Shown here: positions 1 through 9,888 of the stretch, one piece after another
Layout of the letters: every line of letters begins with the position of its first letter
Position numbering within the stretch: position 1 is the stretch's first letter
Assembly: GCA_910587475.1 (NCBI GenBank)
Contig: CAJUMR010000011.1
Coordinates: 1 to 64,000 of the forward strand
Length of the DNA: 64,000 bases
Source of the DNA: an uncultured Muribaculaceae bacterium
GTDB lineage: Bacteria > Bacteroidota > Bacteroidia > Bacteroidales > Muribaculaceae
Reading direction: 5' to 3'
The notes under the pieces: generated by a model
The model's database searches: none
The model's input: the letters and a program-made list of their open reading frames with translations, nothing else
What the model was told of the DNA's origin: nothing
Program-made: the position numbers and the translations under genes

Positions 1-234
1 TCTACAACCGATTTTCGATTTGTCAAGAGTTTTTATGTTAAAATCTGTGAAATCTACAAACTTTTCGACAAATTCACGCTACCACTCTGTTATACAGCAT
101 TTTAAATCTAAGGGTAATTGATACAAAATTGTTACAATTGTGTTTTTGGCGTGATTTTTGGGTGTTGTGAGCATTGGAATGAATGTTACAAACTGAATAA
201 AATCGCATGCAGGAATATCTGCAGTCAAAAAAAA
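1..234. other. Upstream non-coding region
   Basis: AT-rich sequence before the first gene. I see no convincing reading frame, RNA gene or terminator here. It probably holds the far upstream region of the Na/Pi symporter, or the 3' flank of a gene lying outside the window. Confidence 0.4.
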
Positions 235-267
235 TTTGCCACATATATCTTAAAGTTCATATCTTTG
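235..267 (+). promoter_or_regulatory. Bacteroidetes-type promoter
   Basis: TTTG at 235-238 and TATCTTTG at 260-267 with a 21-nt spacer match the primary sigma consensus of Bacteroidetes (TTTG-N19..21-TAnnTTTG). Transcription would start near 272, about 40 nt before the ATG at 310. This supports the shorter start for the symporter, since the longer frame beginning with TTG at 118 would run through the promoter. Confidence 0.75.
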
Positions 268-309
268 CAACGGACTTGCAACCATACGTCTGAAACAATA
301 TATTCACCA

Positions 310-2130
310 ATGGATTATAGCATACTCAATTTTCTCTGCCTTCTCGGTGCCGTCGGACTCTTCCTCTATGGCATGAAGGTGATGAGCGAAGGATTGCAGA
401 AAGCCGCAGGCGACCGTCTGCGCGGCATCCTCTCAGCAATGACAAAAAATCGTTTTACGGGCACACTGACCGGATGCGCTATCACAGCGCTGATACAAAG
501 TTCGTCGGCATCGACAGTGATGGTCGTCAGCTTTGTAAACGCCGGCCTTATGACTCTCGCACAATCAATGGCAGTGATCATGGGCGCCAACGTCGGCACT
601 ACATTCACGGCATGGATCATCGCCTTGTTCGGGTTCAAGATGGATATAGCGTCGGTGACGCTTCCGCTGATCGGTCTGGCAGTCGTGCTTCTTTTTACTA
701 ATAAAAGCAAAGCGAAATCGATGGGAGAATTCCTGATCGGCTTCGCTTTCTTATTTATGGGTCTTGCCCAGATCAGCGCCAACGTCCCCGACCTGCAGAG
801 CAATCCCGAAATGTTTGCCGTGCTAAAGAACTACACGTCGATGGGCATCGGATCGATACTGATCTTCGCTCTTGTCGGCCTCGTGCTAACGATGGTCATA
901 CAGTCGTCGGCAGCAACATTTGCGATCACGCTGATCATGTGCAGCAAGGGATGGATCACATTTGACCTCGCCTGTGCACTGGTGCTCGGCAGCAACATAG
1001 GCACGACTATCACTCCTATCCTGGCGTCGCTGAGCGGTAACACGGCAGCCAAGCGGACGGCGATGGGTCACCTTCTATTCAACCTTCTCGGCACTCTATG
1101 GTGTCTTTGTATCTTCGTGCCGTTTGCCGACTTCAACGCATGGCTCACCGAAGCTATCGGCCAAGGCGATCCAACACAGCTCTACCGCTATGTGACCAAC
1201 CTTGAGCTCACCAATCCTGAGATCTACAACCACCTGTTTGACAATTCACTTCCGCAAGGTCACGACGTGCTTGCAAGCATCGCCAAGATGCAGATGAGTG
1301 TGTCGTTCGGACTGTCGATCTTCCACACAACATTCAATCTTGTCAACCTGTCGATAATGATCTGGTTCACGAAGCTCTATGTCAAGATCGTCGAGCGTCT
1401 TGTACCGGCCAAACACGGCGAAGACGAGGAATTCACCCTCAAATTTATCTCCCGCGGTCTGCTCAACGCATCAGAACTCAACATCGCCCAGGCCGAAAAA
1501 GAGATGGCACTCTACGCCGAGCGCGTCGGCCGCATGATGGACATCGCGCAGAACCTGCTCCACACCAAGGAGCGCAGCGAAGAATTCACCAAGCTCTATT
1601 CACGTCTGGAGAAATACGAAGACATCTCCGACCGCATGGAAATCGAAATCGCCCACTATCTCAACCGATGTGCAGAAGGGCGCCTGTCTAACGAAGGTAA
1701 GCTCCATATCGCCGCCATGCTCAACATCATCAGCGAAATCGAAAGCATCGCCGACTGCTGCATGGGCATCGGTAAGATCCTCGAACGCAAGCAGCAGAGC
1801 AACGCCAGCTTCAACGAGGAGATCTATCATAATATCGATGCAATGTATGCCGATGTGAAGGCTGCGATGAAGATGATGATCGACCAGCTCCACGACATCG
1901 AGAACGTCGGCGAACGCAAACTCATCGACTCGTACAACAAGGAACGCGAGATCAACAACATGAGAAACGTGCTCCGGAGCACCAACATCGAGAACATCAA
2001 CAACAAGCACTACGAGTATCAGGCGGGCATCTACTACATGGATATTGTCGGCGACCTGGAGAAGACCGGCGACTATATCATCAACGTCGTAGACACGATC
2101 CGCGATCAATTCCGACACTCGAAAGCGTGA
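310..2130 (+). CDS. Na/Pi cotransporter family protein with PhoU-like tail
   Basis: Inner-membrane sodium-dependent phosphate symporter of the NptA/PNaS family (606 aa). Two inverted half-repeats carry the family signature: QSSSAST at about residues 63-69 and QSSAAT at about 198-203, each inside hydrophobic segments within residues 1-350. The C-terminal 200 residues are helical and PhoU-like, with runs such as EKEMALYAERVGRMMDIAQ, as is usual for bacterial members. I chose the ATG at 310 because a good promoter lies at 235-267 and hydrophobic sequence starts at once. The next gene is a response regulator on the same strand 116 bp downstream, so a regulatory link is possible but unproven. The family call is secure; the physiological substrate is inferred from the family. 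Confidence 0.9.
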   Translation: MDYSILNFLCLLGAVGLFLYGMKVMSEGLQKAAGDRLRGILSAMTKNRFTGTLTGCAITALIQSSSASTVMVVSFVNAGLMTLAQSMAVIMGANVGTTFTAWIIALFGFKMDIASVTLPLIGLAVVLLFTNKSKAKSMGEFLIGFAFLFMGLAQISANVPDLQSNPEMFAVLKNYTSMGIGSILIFALVGLVLTMVIQSSAATFAITLIMCSKGWITFDLACALVLGSNIGTTITPILASLSGNTAAKRTAMGHLLFNLLGTLWCLCIFVPFADFNAWLTEAIGQGDPTQLYRYVTNLELTNPEIYNHLFDNSLPQGHDVLASIAKMQMSVSFGLSIFHTTFNLVNLSIMIWFTKLYVKIVERLVPAKHGEDEEFTLKFISRGLLNASELNIAQAEKEMALYAERVGRMMDIAQNLLHTKERSEEFTKLYSRLEKYEDISDRMEIEIAHYLNRCAEGRLSNEGKLHIAAMLNIISEIESIADCCMGIGKILERKQQSNASFNEEIYHNIDAMYADVKAAMKMMIDQLHDIENVGERKLIDSYNKEREINNMRNVLRSTNIENINNKHYEYQAGIYYMDIVGDLEKTGDYIINVVDTIRDQFRHSKA

Positions 2131-2210
2131 CACTCGCCAATAAACAATAAGTTTTAAAAACAAATCTGACACAAATCGGTTACTGACGCCGTTGACAAAT
2201 ACGTTTTCGC

Positions 2211-2218
2211 TATATTTG
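2211..2218 (+). promoter_or_regulatory. Candidate -7 box for response regulator
   Basis: TATATTTG matches TAnnTTTG and lies 28 bp before the ATG at 2247. The only upstream TTG (2192-2194) leaves a 16-nt spacer, shorter than usual, so only the -7 half is well supported. Confidence 0.5.
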
Positions 2219-2246
2219 CATTAGTTTCGATATACGGAAAACAACT

Positions 2247-2948
2247 ATGTCAGTAACCGCCCTCGGTAAAATAGCAATTGTCGACAACGACGAAAACATT
2301 ACCTCGCTGCTGAGCATGAATCTCAGCAGCGAGGGATATGATGTGACGATATATAACGATGCAGCTTCGGCTGCCGGCGCGGATCTTTCAGGCGTAAGGC
2401 TCATCATCGCCGACGCCATGGACTGCGAATACACGGGGATGCGCCTTTTAGGTGAGATAAAAAGCAATCCGATGACAGCTCATATAGGCTTTATCATCTG
2501 CTCGATGCACGACAGCGAGCGGCTGATCATCGAGTCGCTTGACGCCGGCGCCGACGACTATATAGTCAAACCGTTCTCACTCCGCGAGCTTGTGGCCAGG
2601 TCGAAGGCTGTCATACGACGTCACGCGCGATTTGTCGGCGAAGCCAAGCAAGGCACCACCATCGAGTTTCACTCGCTCAAGCTCGATCTTCTGACCAAGC
2701 GTGTCACCGACAACGACACCGTGCTGACCCTGACAAAGACCGAATATGCCATCCTTGAGATGCTTCTCAAGAATGTCAACAACTATGTGACACGCGCAGA
2801 GATCTATAAGAATGTCTGGAAAGACGATCTCGAAAAATCGAACGACCGCATCGTCGATACCAACATCTCGCGTCTGCGCAAAAAATTAGGTGACCTCGGG
2901 GGCCACCTAATCAATCGTTCGGGTCTGGGCTACATGATGAAGCCTTAA
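2247..2948 (+). CDS. OmpR/PhoB-family response regulator
   Basis: DNA-binding two-component response regulator (233 aa). The receiver domain (residues 8-125) keeps the acidic pocket D13/D15, the phosphoacceptor D56 (in LIIADAM), S86 and the switch lysine K108 (in DYIVKPF). The C-terminal winged helix (about 137-232) has the OmpR-type recognition helix RIVDTNISRLRKKLG and ends with the GLGYMM hairpin. No histidine kinase is adjacent, so it is an orphan here; Bacteroidales RprY-like regulators have this architecture. It could regulate the phosphate transporter upstream, but nothing in the sequence proves that. Confidence 0.92.
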   Translation: MSVTALGKIAIVDNDENITSLLSMNLSSEGYDVTIYNDAASAAGADLSGVRLIIADAMDCEYTGMRLLGEIKSNPMTAHIGFIICSMHDSERLIIESLDAGADDYIVKPFSLRELVARSKAVIRRHARFVGEAKQGTTIEFHSLKLDLLTKRVTDNDTVLTLTKTEYAILEMLLKNVNNYVTRAEIYKNVWKDDLEKSNDRIVDTNISRLRKKLGDLGGHLINRSGLGYMMKP

Positions 2949-2956
2949 AACCCGTC

Positions 2957-2995
2957 GCATAACAAATGTCAGCGACATGGCGACATTTGTTATGC
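2957..2995. terminator. Bidirectional hairpin between convergent genes
   Basis: A perfect 14-bp inverted repeat (arms 2957-2970 and 2982-2995, 11-nt loop) lies 8 bp after the response-regulator stop and 17 bp from the stop of the converging phosphatase gene. Neither side has a strong T-run, so it may act as a two-way terminator or simply protect both 3' ends. Confidence 0.55.
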
Positions 2996-3012
2996 AACAA
3001 GTTCCTATATTA

Positions 3013-4407
3013 TCATTTTTCAAGACCTGCGACCTCGAGGATCAACTTGGGGAGATTGCAGTTGTTGTTGAGCGAGCGGAATTTCTCAGCACCGACACCG
3101 ACAGCAAACACCGGCACAGGGTTGCCGGAGTGGCTCATGGAGGTGAAACCGACGCCGGCCGCATCGTTGAGCAACTTGAACACTTCGACAGCAAACGAGT
3201 TGAAATTGGCATAGAGAGTCTTCTGATCTTCGCTGTTGCGCATCACGATGGCAGCTTCGAAGAGACTCTTGAGTTTGTTCTCTTCAGCTTCAGACACCGG
3301 CACATGGTTGAATAGACCGAGATTTTCAGAAAGATATTCCTTCATGTCCTCCCAATGGTAGATGCGTCGGTCGCGGGCAATGTTTTTGCAATAGTCGCTG
3401 AACTGCTCCTTCGACACACGCTGATAGATGAAATTGTCCAGAGGAGCCTGATATTTGACTTTGCTGTTGCCCATAGCCATACCACCGGTGTCGTGATCGG
3501 CAGTGATGACAATGAGAGTCTCGTCGGGATGCTCAAGATAGAAATTATATGCAAGTTTGATGGTCTGATCGAAGTTGAGGATTTCGGTGATTGCAGCACC
3601 GCCATCGTTGGCATGGAGGGCATAGTCGATGTTACCACCCTCGACCATCATGAAGAAGCGATCGGGAGTGTTTTTCTCAAGATGATTGAGGCATGTTTCG
3701 GCGATTACCGGCAGAGTCAGGCTACCTGCGACAGAGTCAATGGTGTAGCCGATGTTCCAGAGAGGTGCGCCCTTATAGTTGACCAGCACGACTTTGCGTG
3801 AATTGATCTTAGCGATCTCGTTAGGACCATAGACGACCTGAACGTTGTTGTCGGCCATAGTTTTCAGAAGGTCGGTATCCTTACCATCCTTGTCGACCGC
3901 ACCTCTCAGACCGGCACCTGCAATGAATTCATAGCCGGAAGCTGCAGCCTGCTTGCCTATTTCATAGTACATCGAGCGGTTGGGCACATGAGCATAGAAT
4001 GCACCAGGAGTTGCGTCGTCGGGCGCCACAGATGTTACAACACCCACGCCATAGCCAGAATCATGGAATTTTTTTGCTATTGACTCCACAGCGACAGTGT
4101 CGGGCGACATGCCGAGCATTGAGTTTTTTGTTTTCACCCCGGTGGCAAGCGCTGTTCCGGCAGCGGCAGAGTCGGTCACGGGAGAGTTTGCCGAATAGGT
4201 CATACACCAGCTGACCGTCGGGAATTGCATCATGGTCAAAGGCTTGTCATTTTTCAGCACCTCGCGGTTGTAAGTCTCGGCAGCCATTACAGGCCCCATG
4301 CCCATGCCGTCGCCGATGAAGTAAAACACATACTTCGCGTCGCCGGCCATAGCGACTGACGATGAAGCGCCGAGCAATGCTGCGGCCAAAATCAGTTTCA
4401 GTTTCAT
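3013..4407 (-). CDS. Alkaline phosphatase (PhoA superfamily), exported
   Basis: Periplasmic phosphomonoesterase of the alkaline phosphatase superfamily (464 aa). Residues 1-21 form a signal peptide ending AMA. The metal-site and catalytic motifs are in order: GDGMG with D33, the nucleophile region TDSAAAGTALATG with S80, E256/D261/H265 in VEGGNIDYALHAND, D304/H305 in ADHDTGG, and H426 in SHSG. It is the last gene of the run starting at 9657, with only 11 bp between it and the GH3-family gene upstream. The closest functional reading is a general phosphatase, but phosphodiesterases of this superfamily share some of these motifs. The hairpin at 2957-2995 would end the operon. Confidence 0.92.
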   Translation of the reverse strand: MKLKLILAAALLGASSSVAMAGDAKYVFYFIGDGMGMGPVMAAETYNREVLKNDKPLTMMQFPTVSWCMTYSANSPVTDSAAAGTALATGVKTKNSMLGMSPDTVAVESIAKKFHDSGYGVGVVTSVAPDDATPGAFYAHVPNRSMYYEIGKQAAASGYEFIAGAGLRGAVDKDGKDTDLLKTMADNNVQVVYGPNEIAKINSRKVVLVNYKGAPLWNIGYTIDSVAGSLTLPVIAETCLNHLEKNTPDRFFMMVEGGNIDYALHANDGGAAITEILNFDQTIKLAYNFYLEHPDETLIVITADHDTGGMAMGNSKVKYQAPLDNFIYQRVSKEQFSDYCKNIARDRRIYHWEDMKEYLSENLGLFNHVPVSEAEENKLKSLFEAAIVMRNSEDQKTLYANFNSFAVEVFKLLNDAAGVGFTSMSHSGNPVPVFAVGVGAEKFRSLNNNCNLPKLILEVAGLEK

Positions 4408-4418
4408 ATTATTTATAA

Positions 4419-5963
4419 TTAGTTTTTATTATTGTTTGTCTCGTAAGATCTGATCATCTCGAAGAGTTGATCTATAATGTGGCGGTCGTTGCTCAAACGT
4501 GGCACCTTGCGTTGTCCGCCGAGCTTTCCTGTCGCTTCAAGCCAGCGGTCAAACAGTCCGCGTGGAGCAGAGTCGATTGTCAGCCGGTCGAGGAATATGC
4601 CGCCAGAGCGTTTAGCCTGGTAATCGGAGTTGACCGACTGCAGGGCGAGGTCGAGGATCCCGGCGAATGCATCGATGTCGTCAGGCTTGTTCTCCCACTC
4701 GATCAGCCACTGGTGGTGGCCTCTGTGTCCGCCGTCGTCATATACGGGAGCGGCAGTATAGTTGAGCACCGATGCCCCCGTGCGCTCACAGGCTTCGGCT
4801 ATGGCTGCGTCGGTGTTGTGGACCATCACCTCTTCGCCGAAAGCATTGATAAAGTGCTTGGTGCGGCCGGCAATAGATATTTTCAGAGGATCGACAGACT
4901 CGATTGTCACAGTGTCGCCAATAAGATAACGCCACAGCCCGTTGCACGAAGTGATGACCATAGCATAAGTCTCTCCGGGCTTCACTTCCCAGACGGGCAT
5001 GGCATTAGATGCAGGATCATCCATGCCATCGAGCGGAATGAACTCGTAGAACACTCCGATGTCGAGCAGAAGCAACATCGAACCAGGCTCGACGGTCGAC
5101 TGCACGGCAAAGAAACCTTCAGAGGCATTGTAGGTCTCAAGGTAGTGCATCTTCGAGGGATCGGTGAGCCGGGAGTACAGCACCCTGTAGGGGTCAAAGG
5201 ATATGCCCCCGTGGAAAAAGACCTCAAGACCGGGCCAGACGTCGTGGATAGTCGACGCCCCTGCAGCCGCTATCACCTCCCTGATCACAGTCATGAACCA
5301 CGAAGGGACACCGGAAATGTTTGTAACATTCTGATGCAGCGACGCTTCGACAAGTGCGGGTAATTTATCGTGCCAGTCGGCCATGAGCGCCACATCTTTA
5401 GATGGAATGCGGAACATGTTGGCCAACGGGTTGATGTTGTCTATCAGATTTGCCGAGAGATCACCGACTTTTACGCCACGCGGCAGCCCAGCAACCTCGT
5501 TGGCATAGCTTCCTCCGAGAATGAAACTCTTGCCGGAAAAAATCCGGCTCTGCGGATTGAGGCGGAGATAGTGGGCGACAACATCGCGTCCACCGGCATA
5601 GTGGTTAAACTTCAACGAATCATCTGTTACAGGCACGTATTTGCTCTTGCCGTCGGATGTACCCGACGACTGGGCGAAGCGCCGGCAACGTCCCGGCCAC
5701 AAGATATCGCTCTCGCCCATTACCATGCGCATTACGTCGTCGCGGACATCCTCATATGACACCACGGGAAACAGTTTGCGGAAATCGTCGTAGGACGACA
5801 CGGCGCGCGCATTGTATCGCTCGCCAACGCACGTGCGCACGAGATTAGACATCAGCCATCCGAACTGGTCGCACTGCACCTCGCGCGCACGGCCAATCCA
5901 ACTGTCGGCGGCCTTTACTCGCGGAGCAAATAGCGGACGGGCAAGCGGAGTGAAATCGATCAT
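4419..5963 (-). CDS. GH3-family acyl-adenylating enzyme
   Basis: Member of the GH3 'auxin-responsive promoter' family (514 aa), the ANL-like adenylating enzymes that in plants join amino acids to acyl acids. The ATP-binding phosphate loop SSGTSDGKSKYVPVT is at about residues 98-112. The middle carries the family block KMHYLETYNASEGFFAVQ, and the C-terminal lid region follows with GLWRYLIGDTV and GRTKHFINAFGEEV. Bacterial versions are common in Bacteroidetes, but their substrates are unknown to me. It overlaps aroQ by four bases (ATGA), implying translational coupling. The link to shikimate metabolism is positional only. Confidence 0.85.
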   Translation of the reverse strand: MIDFTPLARPLFAPRVKAADSWIGRAREVQCDQFGWLMSNLVRTCVGERYNARAVSSYDDFRKLFPVVSYEDVRDDVMRMVMGESDILWPGRCRRFAQSSGTSDGKSKYVPVTDDSLKFNHYAGGRDVVAHYLRLNPQSRIFSGKSFILGGSYANEVAGLPRGVKVGDLSANLIDNINPLANMFRIPSKDVALMADWHDKLPALVEASLHQNVTNISGVPSWFMTVIREVIAAAGASTIHDVWPGLEVFFHGGISFDPYRVLYSRLTDPSKMHYLETYNASEGFFAVQSTVEPGSMLLLLDIGVFYEFIPLDGMDDPASNAMPVWEVKPGETYAMVITSCNGLWRYLIGDTVTIESVDPLKISIAGRTKHFINAFGEEVMVHNTDAAIAEACERTGASVLNYTAAPVYDDGGHRGHHQWLIEWENKPDDIDAFAGILDLALQSVNSDYQAKRSGGIFLDRLTIDSAPRGLFDRWLEATGKLGGQRKVPRLSNDRHIIDQLFEMIRSYETNNNKN

Positions 5964-6397
5964 CGCCGGTCAGAGATGAGGGCTTGGACAGCCAGGTGAT
6001 AGGATTGGACACCGAAGCCGCTGATGCTGCCACGGCATACCGGAGCTATCAGCGAACGATGGCGTATCTCTTCACGGGCAAAGACGTTGGAGAGGTGGAC
6101 TTCAACGACCGGACGCTCTATGGCTGCTATGGCATCGGCGATAGCAAGCGATGTGTGGGTGTAGGCTCCGGCGTTGAGGACAATACCCGCATAAGAGTCA
6201 TCATATCCGACTTCGTGGATCTTATCGATCAAAGCTCCCTCGCAGTTGCTCTGAAAGTGCACTATGTCGACCGAAGGAAACGAATCCCTGAGTCCGTCGA
6301 CGATATCGGCGAGAGTAGTGCTGCCGTAGACCTCGGGCTGGCGACGTCCGAGAAGATTGAGGTTTGGCCCGTTGAGGATCAATATCTTGGTATTCAT
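5960..6397 (-). CDS. aroQ: Type II 3-dehydroquinate dehydratase
   Basis: Cytoplasmic enzyme of the shikimate pathway that dehydrates 3-dehydroquinate to 3-dehydroshikimate. At 145 aa it has the normal type II length. Conserved blocks are ILNGPNLNLLGRRQPEVYG near the N-terminus (with the catalytic Tyr and flexible-loop Arg), FQSNCEG, LNAGAYTHTS and VEVHLSN with the active-site His, then the GFG..SY block near the C-terminus. It overlaps mrp upstream and the GH3 gene downstream by ATGA, so the three are translated as a coupled set. Confidence 0.96.
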   Translation of the reverse strand: MNTKILILNGPNLNLLGRRQPEVYGSTTLADIVDGLRDSFPSVDIVHFQSNCEGALIDKIHEVGYDDSYAGIVLNAGAYTHTSLAIADAIAAIERPVVEVHLSNVFAREEIRHRSLIAPVCRGSISGFGVQSYHLAVQALISDRR

Positions 6398-7503
6398 TTT
6401 TTCACTTTTACGTTTTGCGTCGGCGGCAATTCATTGTTGCGTGTGTCGACGGCATCTATAACTTCGTGGGCAAGATGCATGAATGCCTGTGCCGACATGG
6501 TGTCGCCGGCCGCGATGGGATCACCATCGTCGCTGTGCCGGCCGACAGCGGCCACAAGCGGAATGCAGGCGAGGAGTCTGACATTGAGCTCGCGGGCAAG
6601 CTCAGAGGCACCGCCGTTGCCGAAGATATAGTAACGCTCGTCGGGGTGCTGCTCGGGCGTGAACCATGCCATGTTCTCGACGATGCCAAGCACGGGTACA
6701 TTGATCTTCGGATCAGTAAACATCGCGATGCCTTTGCGGGCATCGGCGAGTGCAACCTGCTGAGGAGTCGACACGACAACAATGCCCGTGATGCCAAGCG
6801 TCTGCACCAGTGTGAGATGGATGTCGCTTGTACCCGGAGGCATGTCGATGAGGAAGTAGTCGAGTTCGCCCCAGTCACCCTGCTCGATCAACTGCTTGAG
6901 AGCGTTTGAAGCCATGGATCCACGCCATACAACCGCACTGTTGCGGTCGACGAGAAATCCGATCGAAAGCAGTTTGACGCCGTGGCGCTCGACAGGTATT
7001 ATCTTGGTCACACCATCGACCTGATGCATGTAGAGCTGCTCGTCCTCGACACCGAACATTTTAGGTATCGACGGGCCGAAGATGTCGGCATCGAGCAGAC
7101 CGACCCGATAGCCTTCACGCGCAAGAGCAACCGCCAGATTTGCAGCGACGGTCGACTTGCCGACGCCTCCTTTGCCTGACGATACACCGATGATATTCTT
7201 CACTCCGGGAAGCGGATTGGCCTTGGGCGCAGGAGCCGCTGCACGTGTCTTGACATTGACAGTCACTTCGGCATCTTTAGCCGCAAAAGTGTGGATGGCT
7301 GTTTCAGCAGCCTTGACGACCGATTTCAGGAACGGATCGGTCGGCTTGTCGAAAATCAGCGAAAAGCTCACTTTTCGTCCGTCGATGCGCAGATCGTCTT
7401 CGACCATGTCTGCCTCGACGATATTTTTGCCAGTGCCGGGATAGCGCACTGTGGCAAGTGCGTCGAGAATCAGCCGGGGATATAATGGTTGGGAATCATT
7501 CAT
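6394..7503 (-). CDS. Mrp/NBP35 family Fe-S carrier ATPase
   Basis: Cytosolic ParA/MinD-like ATPase of the Mrp/ApbC family (369 aa), thought to carry iron-sulfur clusters to target proteins. Residues 1-85 form the DUF59/MIP18-like domain. The deviant Walker [12 protein letters not shown] is at 108-118, followed by DADIFGPS and [16 protein letters not shown]. The cluster-binding CxxC seen in many Mrp proteins is not visible in the usual place; the segment there reads [20 protein letters not shown], which as far as I know is the normal Bacteroidetes form. It overlaps trmB by eight bases and aroQ by four. Confidence 0.92.
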   Translation of the reverse strand: MNDSQPLYPRLILDALATVRYPGTGKNIVEADMVEDDLRIDGRKVSFSLIFDKPTDPFLKSVVKAAETAIHTFAAKDAEVTVNVKTRAAAPAPKANPLPGVKNIIGVSSGKGGVGKSTVAANLAVALAREGYRVGLLDADIFGPSIPKMFGVEDEQLYMHQVDGVTKIIPVERHGVKLLSIGFLVDRNSAVVWRGSMASNALKQLIEQGDWGELDYFLIDMPPGTSDIHLTLVQTLGITGIVVVSTPQQVALADARKGIAMFTDPKINVPVLGIVENMAWFTPEQHPDERYYIFGNGGASELARELNVRLLACIPLVAAVGRHSDDGDPIAAGDTMSAQAFMHLAHEVIDAVDTRNNELPPTQNVKVKK

Positions 7504-8287
7504 GATTGTCGGAATTTATGTTGTTAGGTTGTTCCATCATCTGCGGCATCTGTATGTAGCCGCGCGAATAACTGCGATATGTGTCTGGTTCTATCTCTTC
7601 GTCGGGCTCCAGCAACTCACCGGCTGCCGGGAGGCTGAACCTGATGTATTTGATGGTCAGCCCGCGCGATAGCCACTGCCGCTCGTAATGAGTCTTGATG
7701 TCGAGAATGTCACCGGCAGTTCCCGAAGCATAGAGATCGTCGGTGTCAGCTTCGACGGGCAGGCGGTTGAGCGAGGTCATCAGCGAGGTGTAACGGTAGA
7801 GAAACGGACTGTCGGTCTTCAGATGGATCGTGCCACCGTCGGCGAGCACACGCCGGTATAGATCCATGAACCTTGTCGACGTCAGGCGTTTTCTGACTTT
7901 CTTCATCTGAGGATCGGGGAATGTGATCCATATCTCTGCCACTTCGCCCGGAGCAAAGAACGACTCGATCAGTTCGATCGACGTGCGCACAAAGGCCACG
8001 TTGGCAAGACCTTCTGCACGAGCTTCCGACGCACCGGTCCACATGCGGGCACCTTTGATGTCAATGCCGATGAAATTCTTGTCGGGGAAGCGCCTGGCAA
8101 GACCGACGGTGTATTCACCTTTGCCGCATCCGAGTTCGAGCACTATCGGGTTTTCGTTGCCGAAAAAGTCGCTGTGCCATCGTCCTTTGAGCGGAAAGCC
8201 GCTCTGCTGCAAACGCGAGAACGGATATTGGAACACGAAATCAATCGTCTCCATATCGGCAAATTTCTTGAGTTTGTTTTTTCCCAT
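7496..8287 (-). CDS. trmB: tRNA (guanine-N7-)-methyltransferase
   Basis: SAM-dependent methyltransferase (263 aa) that makes m7G46 in tRNA. The SAM-binding site [15 protein letters not shown] is near residue 53, followed by NFIGIDIKG. The family signature [16 protein letters not shown] and the late block [19 protein letters not shown] are both present. The C-terminal tail of about 40 residues is acidic and proline-poor and extends past the core fold. It sits 43 bp after rnhB and overlaps mrp by eight bases. Confidence 0.94.
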   Translation of the reverse strand: MGKNKLKKFADMETIDFVFQYPFSRLQQSGFPLKGRWHSDFFGNENPIVLELGCGKGEYTVGLARRFPDKNFIGIDIKGARMWTGASEARAEGLANVAFVRTSIELIESFFAPGEVAEIWITFPDPQMKKVRKRLTSTRFMDLYRRVLADGGTIHLKTDSPFLYRYTSLMTSLNRLPVEADTDDLYASGTAGDILDIKTHYERQWLSRGLTIKYIRFSLPAAGELLEPDEEIEPDTYRSYSRGYIQMPQMMEQPNNINSDNHE

Positions 8288-8330
8288 TATGATGTAATGT
8301 ACATAATTAGATTGATCAAATAAACCACCG

Positions 8331-8954
8331 TCAGAGCGGCAGCTCGAGCTGAGGATTGAGCAGCCGGAATGTCATGCGGTGGATCTCCGATGGCCCGTGG
8401 GCAGCGATTGCCTCACGATGGGCTTTTGTCGGATAGCCTTTGTTGACATCCCAACCGTAGACCGGCCATTCGGCATGGGCATTGAGCATGAAATCGTCAC
8501 GGTAGGTCTTGGCAAGGATCGAAGCTGCGGCAATGTTGGCAAAACGACCGTCTCCTTTGACAAATGTCGTCCACGGCAAGTCGCGGTAGGGTTTGAAGCG
8601 GTTGCCGTCGACGATCACAGCCCGGGGACGCACTTTCAGTCCGTCGAGAGCCTTGTGCATGGCTAATATCGAAGCATTGAGTATGTTGATGCGGTCGATT
8701 TCGGCGGCATCGACTGATGCGACGCTCCATGCGACGGCCTCACGCTCGATGAGCTCACGCAATTCGTAGCGCCGGCGTTCGGTCAGCTGCTTGGAGTCGT
8801 TGAGCAACGGATTGTTGAAGTCGTCGGGCAGAATTACGGCAGCCGCAAAGACGGGCCCCGCCAGACAACCCCGGCCTGCTTCATCGCAACCGGCTTCCAA
8901 CACGCCCTTTGCACTGCAGGGAGGCAACGGATTATGTTCAGCCGAGGACCTCAT
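8331..8954 (-). CDS. rnhB: Ribonuclease HII
   Basis: Endonuclease that cuts the RNA strand of RNA-DNA hybrids and removes ribonucleotides misinserted into DNA (207 aa). Motif [14 protein letters not shown] gives the first Asp-Glu pair, and [27 protein letters not shown] and [13 protein letters not shown] follow in order. Its start overlaps the 3' end of the S24 regulator by 17 bp, so it is the second gene of the run and likely coupled to the regulator. Confidence 0.95.
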   Translation of the reverse strand: MRSSAEHNPLPPCSAKGVLEAGCDEAGRGCLAGPVFAAAVILPDDFNNPLLNDSKQLTERRRYELRELIEREAVAWSVASVDAAEIDRINILNASILAMHKALDGLKVRPRAVIVDGNRFKPYRDLPWTTFVKGDGRFANIAAASILAKTYRDDFMLNAHAEWPVYGWDVNKGYPTKAHREAIAAHGPSEIHRMTFRLLNPQLELPL

Positions 8955-9657
8955 AGTTAAGGATTGATTCTACGATAAACATGCCGATGATCTTGCTTCG
9001 GTCGATGACCATGTCGTCGAAATTTGGGTTTTCGCTGTGAAGCACCACTTTGTCGGCATCGTCATGACGACGGACATATTTGACCATGCGGTAGTCCTCG
9101 AGGAGAACCACATAGATCTGTCCCCATATGATCGGGCCGTTATGGTCGACGTGGCGTATCGATATGTATCCTCCGTTGTTGATGCGCGGCGCCATCGAAT
9201 TGCCCGACACTTTCACCACCGGCAGCTCGGGATTGAGCCCGGGTATCATCAGTCGGCCTATGACGTGCTCTGAGGTGAGCATGCGGCTAAGGCTGGCACA
9301 GCCGGCAGTCACGTCGATGTCATAAACCGGAGCACCCCCGTCGGTGATCGTCTGCACCCGGCGCCCGTTGCCATCGATGGTCGACGGACCCTGATGACGC
9401 GGAAACGGCACATCGGTGCCATGAACAAGCCATTGCTTGGATACCCCGAGATTGACAACAATGCGGTTGATGAGCGAATCGCTCACAGGAATCTTGCCCG
9501 ACAGCACCTTCGAGATGTTGGACGGATTGATGTCAATCATCTGTGAGAACTGAGCTTGATTCTTGCGGATCAGCTTAATGAGATATTTTATGCGGTCGAC
9601 AGTCGTCGATGTCGTCGGCGGTTCTGTGAGATTGTTCAACAGATCGGGATACTCCAT
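8938..9657 (-). CDS. LexA/C2-like HTH regulator with S24 peptidase domain
   Basis: Transcription factor (239 aa) with an N-terminal XRE-type helix-turn-helix (about 22-75; [13 protein letters not shown] is the recognition region) and a C-terminal S24 self-cleavage domain. The Ser/Lys dyad is S154 (VSGNSMAPR) and K193 (RMVKYVRR). An Ala-Gly pair at 118-119 (DVTAGCAS) lies 35 residues before the serine, the same spacing as the LexA cleavage site. By family knowledge such proteins repress genes and cleave themselves when RecA is activated by DNA damage. It is the first gene of a seven-gene run and probably regulates itself. A phage-repressor origin is possible, but no phage genes are near. Confidence 0.88.
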   Translation of the reverse strand: MEYPDLLNNLTEPPTTSTTVDRIKYLIKLIRKNQAQFSQMIDINPSNISKVLSGKIPVSDSLINRIVVNLGVSKQWLVHGTDVPFPRHQGPSTIDGNGRRVQTITDGGAPVYDIDVTAGCASLSRMLTSEHVIGRLMIPGLNPELPVVKVSGNSMAPRINNGGYISIRHVDHNGPIIWGQIYVVLLEDYRMVKYVRRHDDADKVVLHSENPNFDDMVIDRSKIIGMFIVESILNYEVLG

Positions 9658-9697
9658 AATAGTAGATTTGAATTGGCTGTTAAGTTTATCGGATTAG

Positions 9698-9729
9698 CAA
9701 AGATACAATCAAATTTGCAAAATAACAAC
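9698..9729 (-). promoter_or_regulatory. Promoter of the S24-rnhB-trmB-mrp-aroQ-GH3-phosphatase run
   Basis: Read on the minus strand, GTTG at 9729-9726 and TATCTTTG at 9705-9698 are separated by 20 nt, a good match to the Bacteroidetes consensus. Transcription would start near 9693, giving a leader of about 35 nt. I see no obvious dyad operator overlapping it. Confidence 0.7.
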
Positions 9730-9775
9730 GCAGGCTTGCATTTTTTTGTTTTTATAACTCACATTCCGCTCCACG

Positions 9776-9814
9776 AAAAAAATCCGGAGTCCCAACCAAC
9801 AGGAAACTCCGGAT
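9776..9814 (-). terminator. Intrinsic terminator of efflux operon
   Basis: On the minus strand a perfect 9-bp stem (arms 9806-9814 and 9782-9790) is followed at once by seven T residues (9782-9776). It lies about 75 bp after the MFS stop codon and upstream of the S24 promoter, insulating the two operons. Confidence 0.85.
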
Positions 9815-9888
9815 CTGTATAAGGCGCGGGACACTGCCCGGCAAAAAAAGCGTGTGGAGACGGTCTTGAGAGCCGCCTCTGACTCTGA

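Noticed and set aside
118..309. Longer N-terminus of the Na/Pi symporter from TTG 118
   Set aside because: This stretch contains the full promoter (235-267), and its translation is Cys/Asn rich without family similarity.
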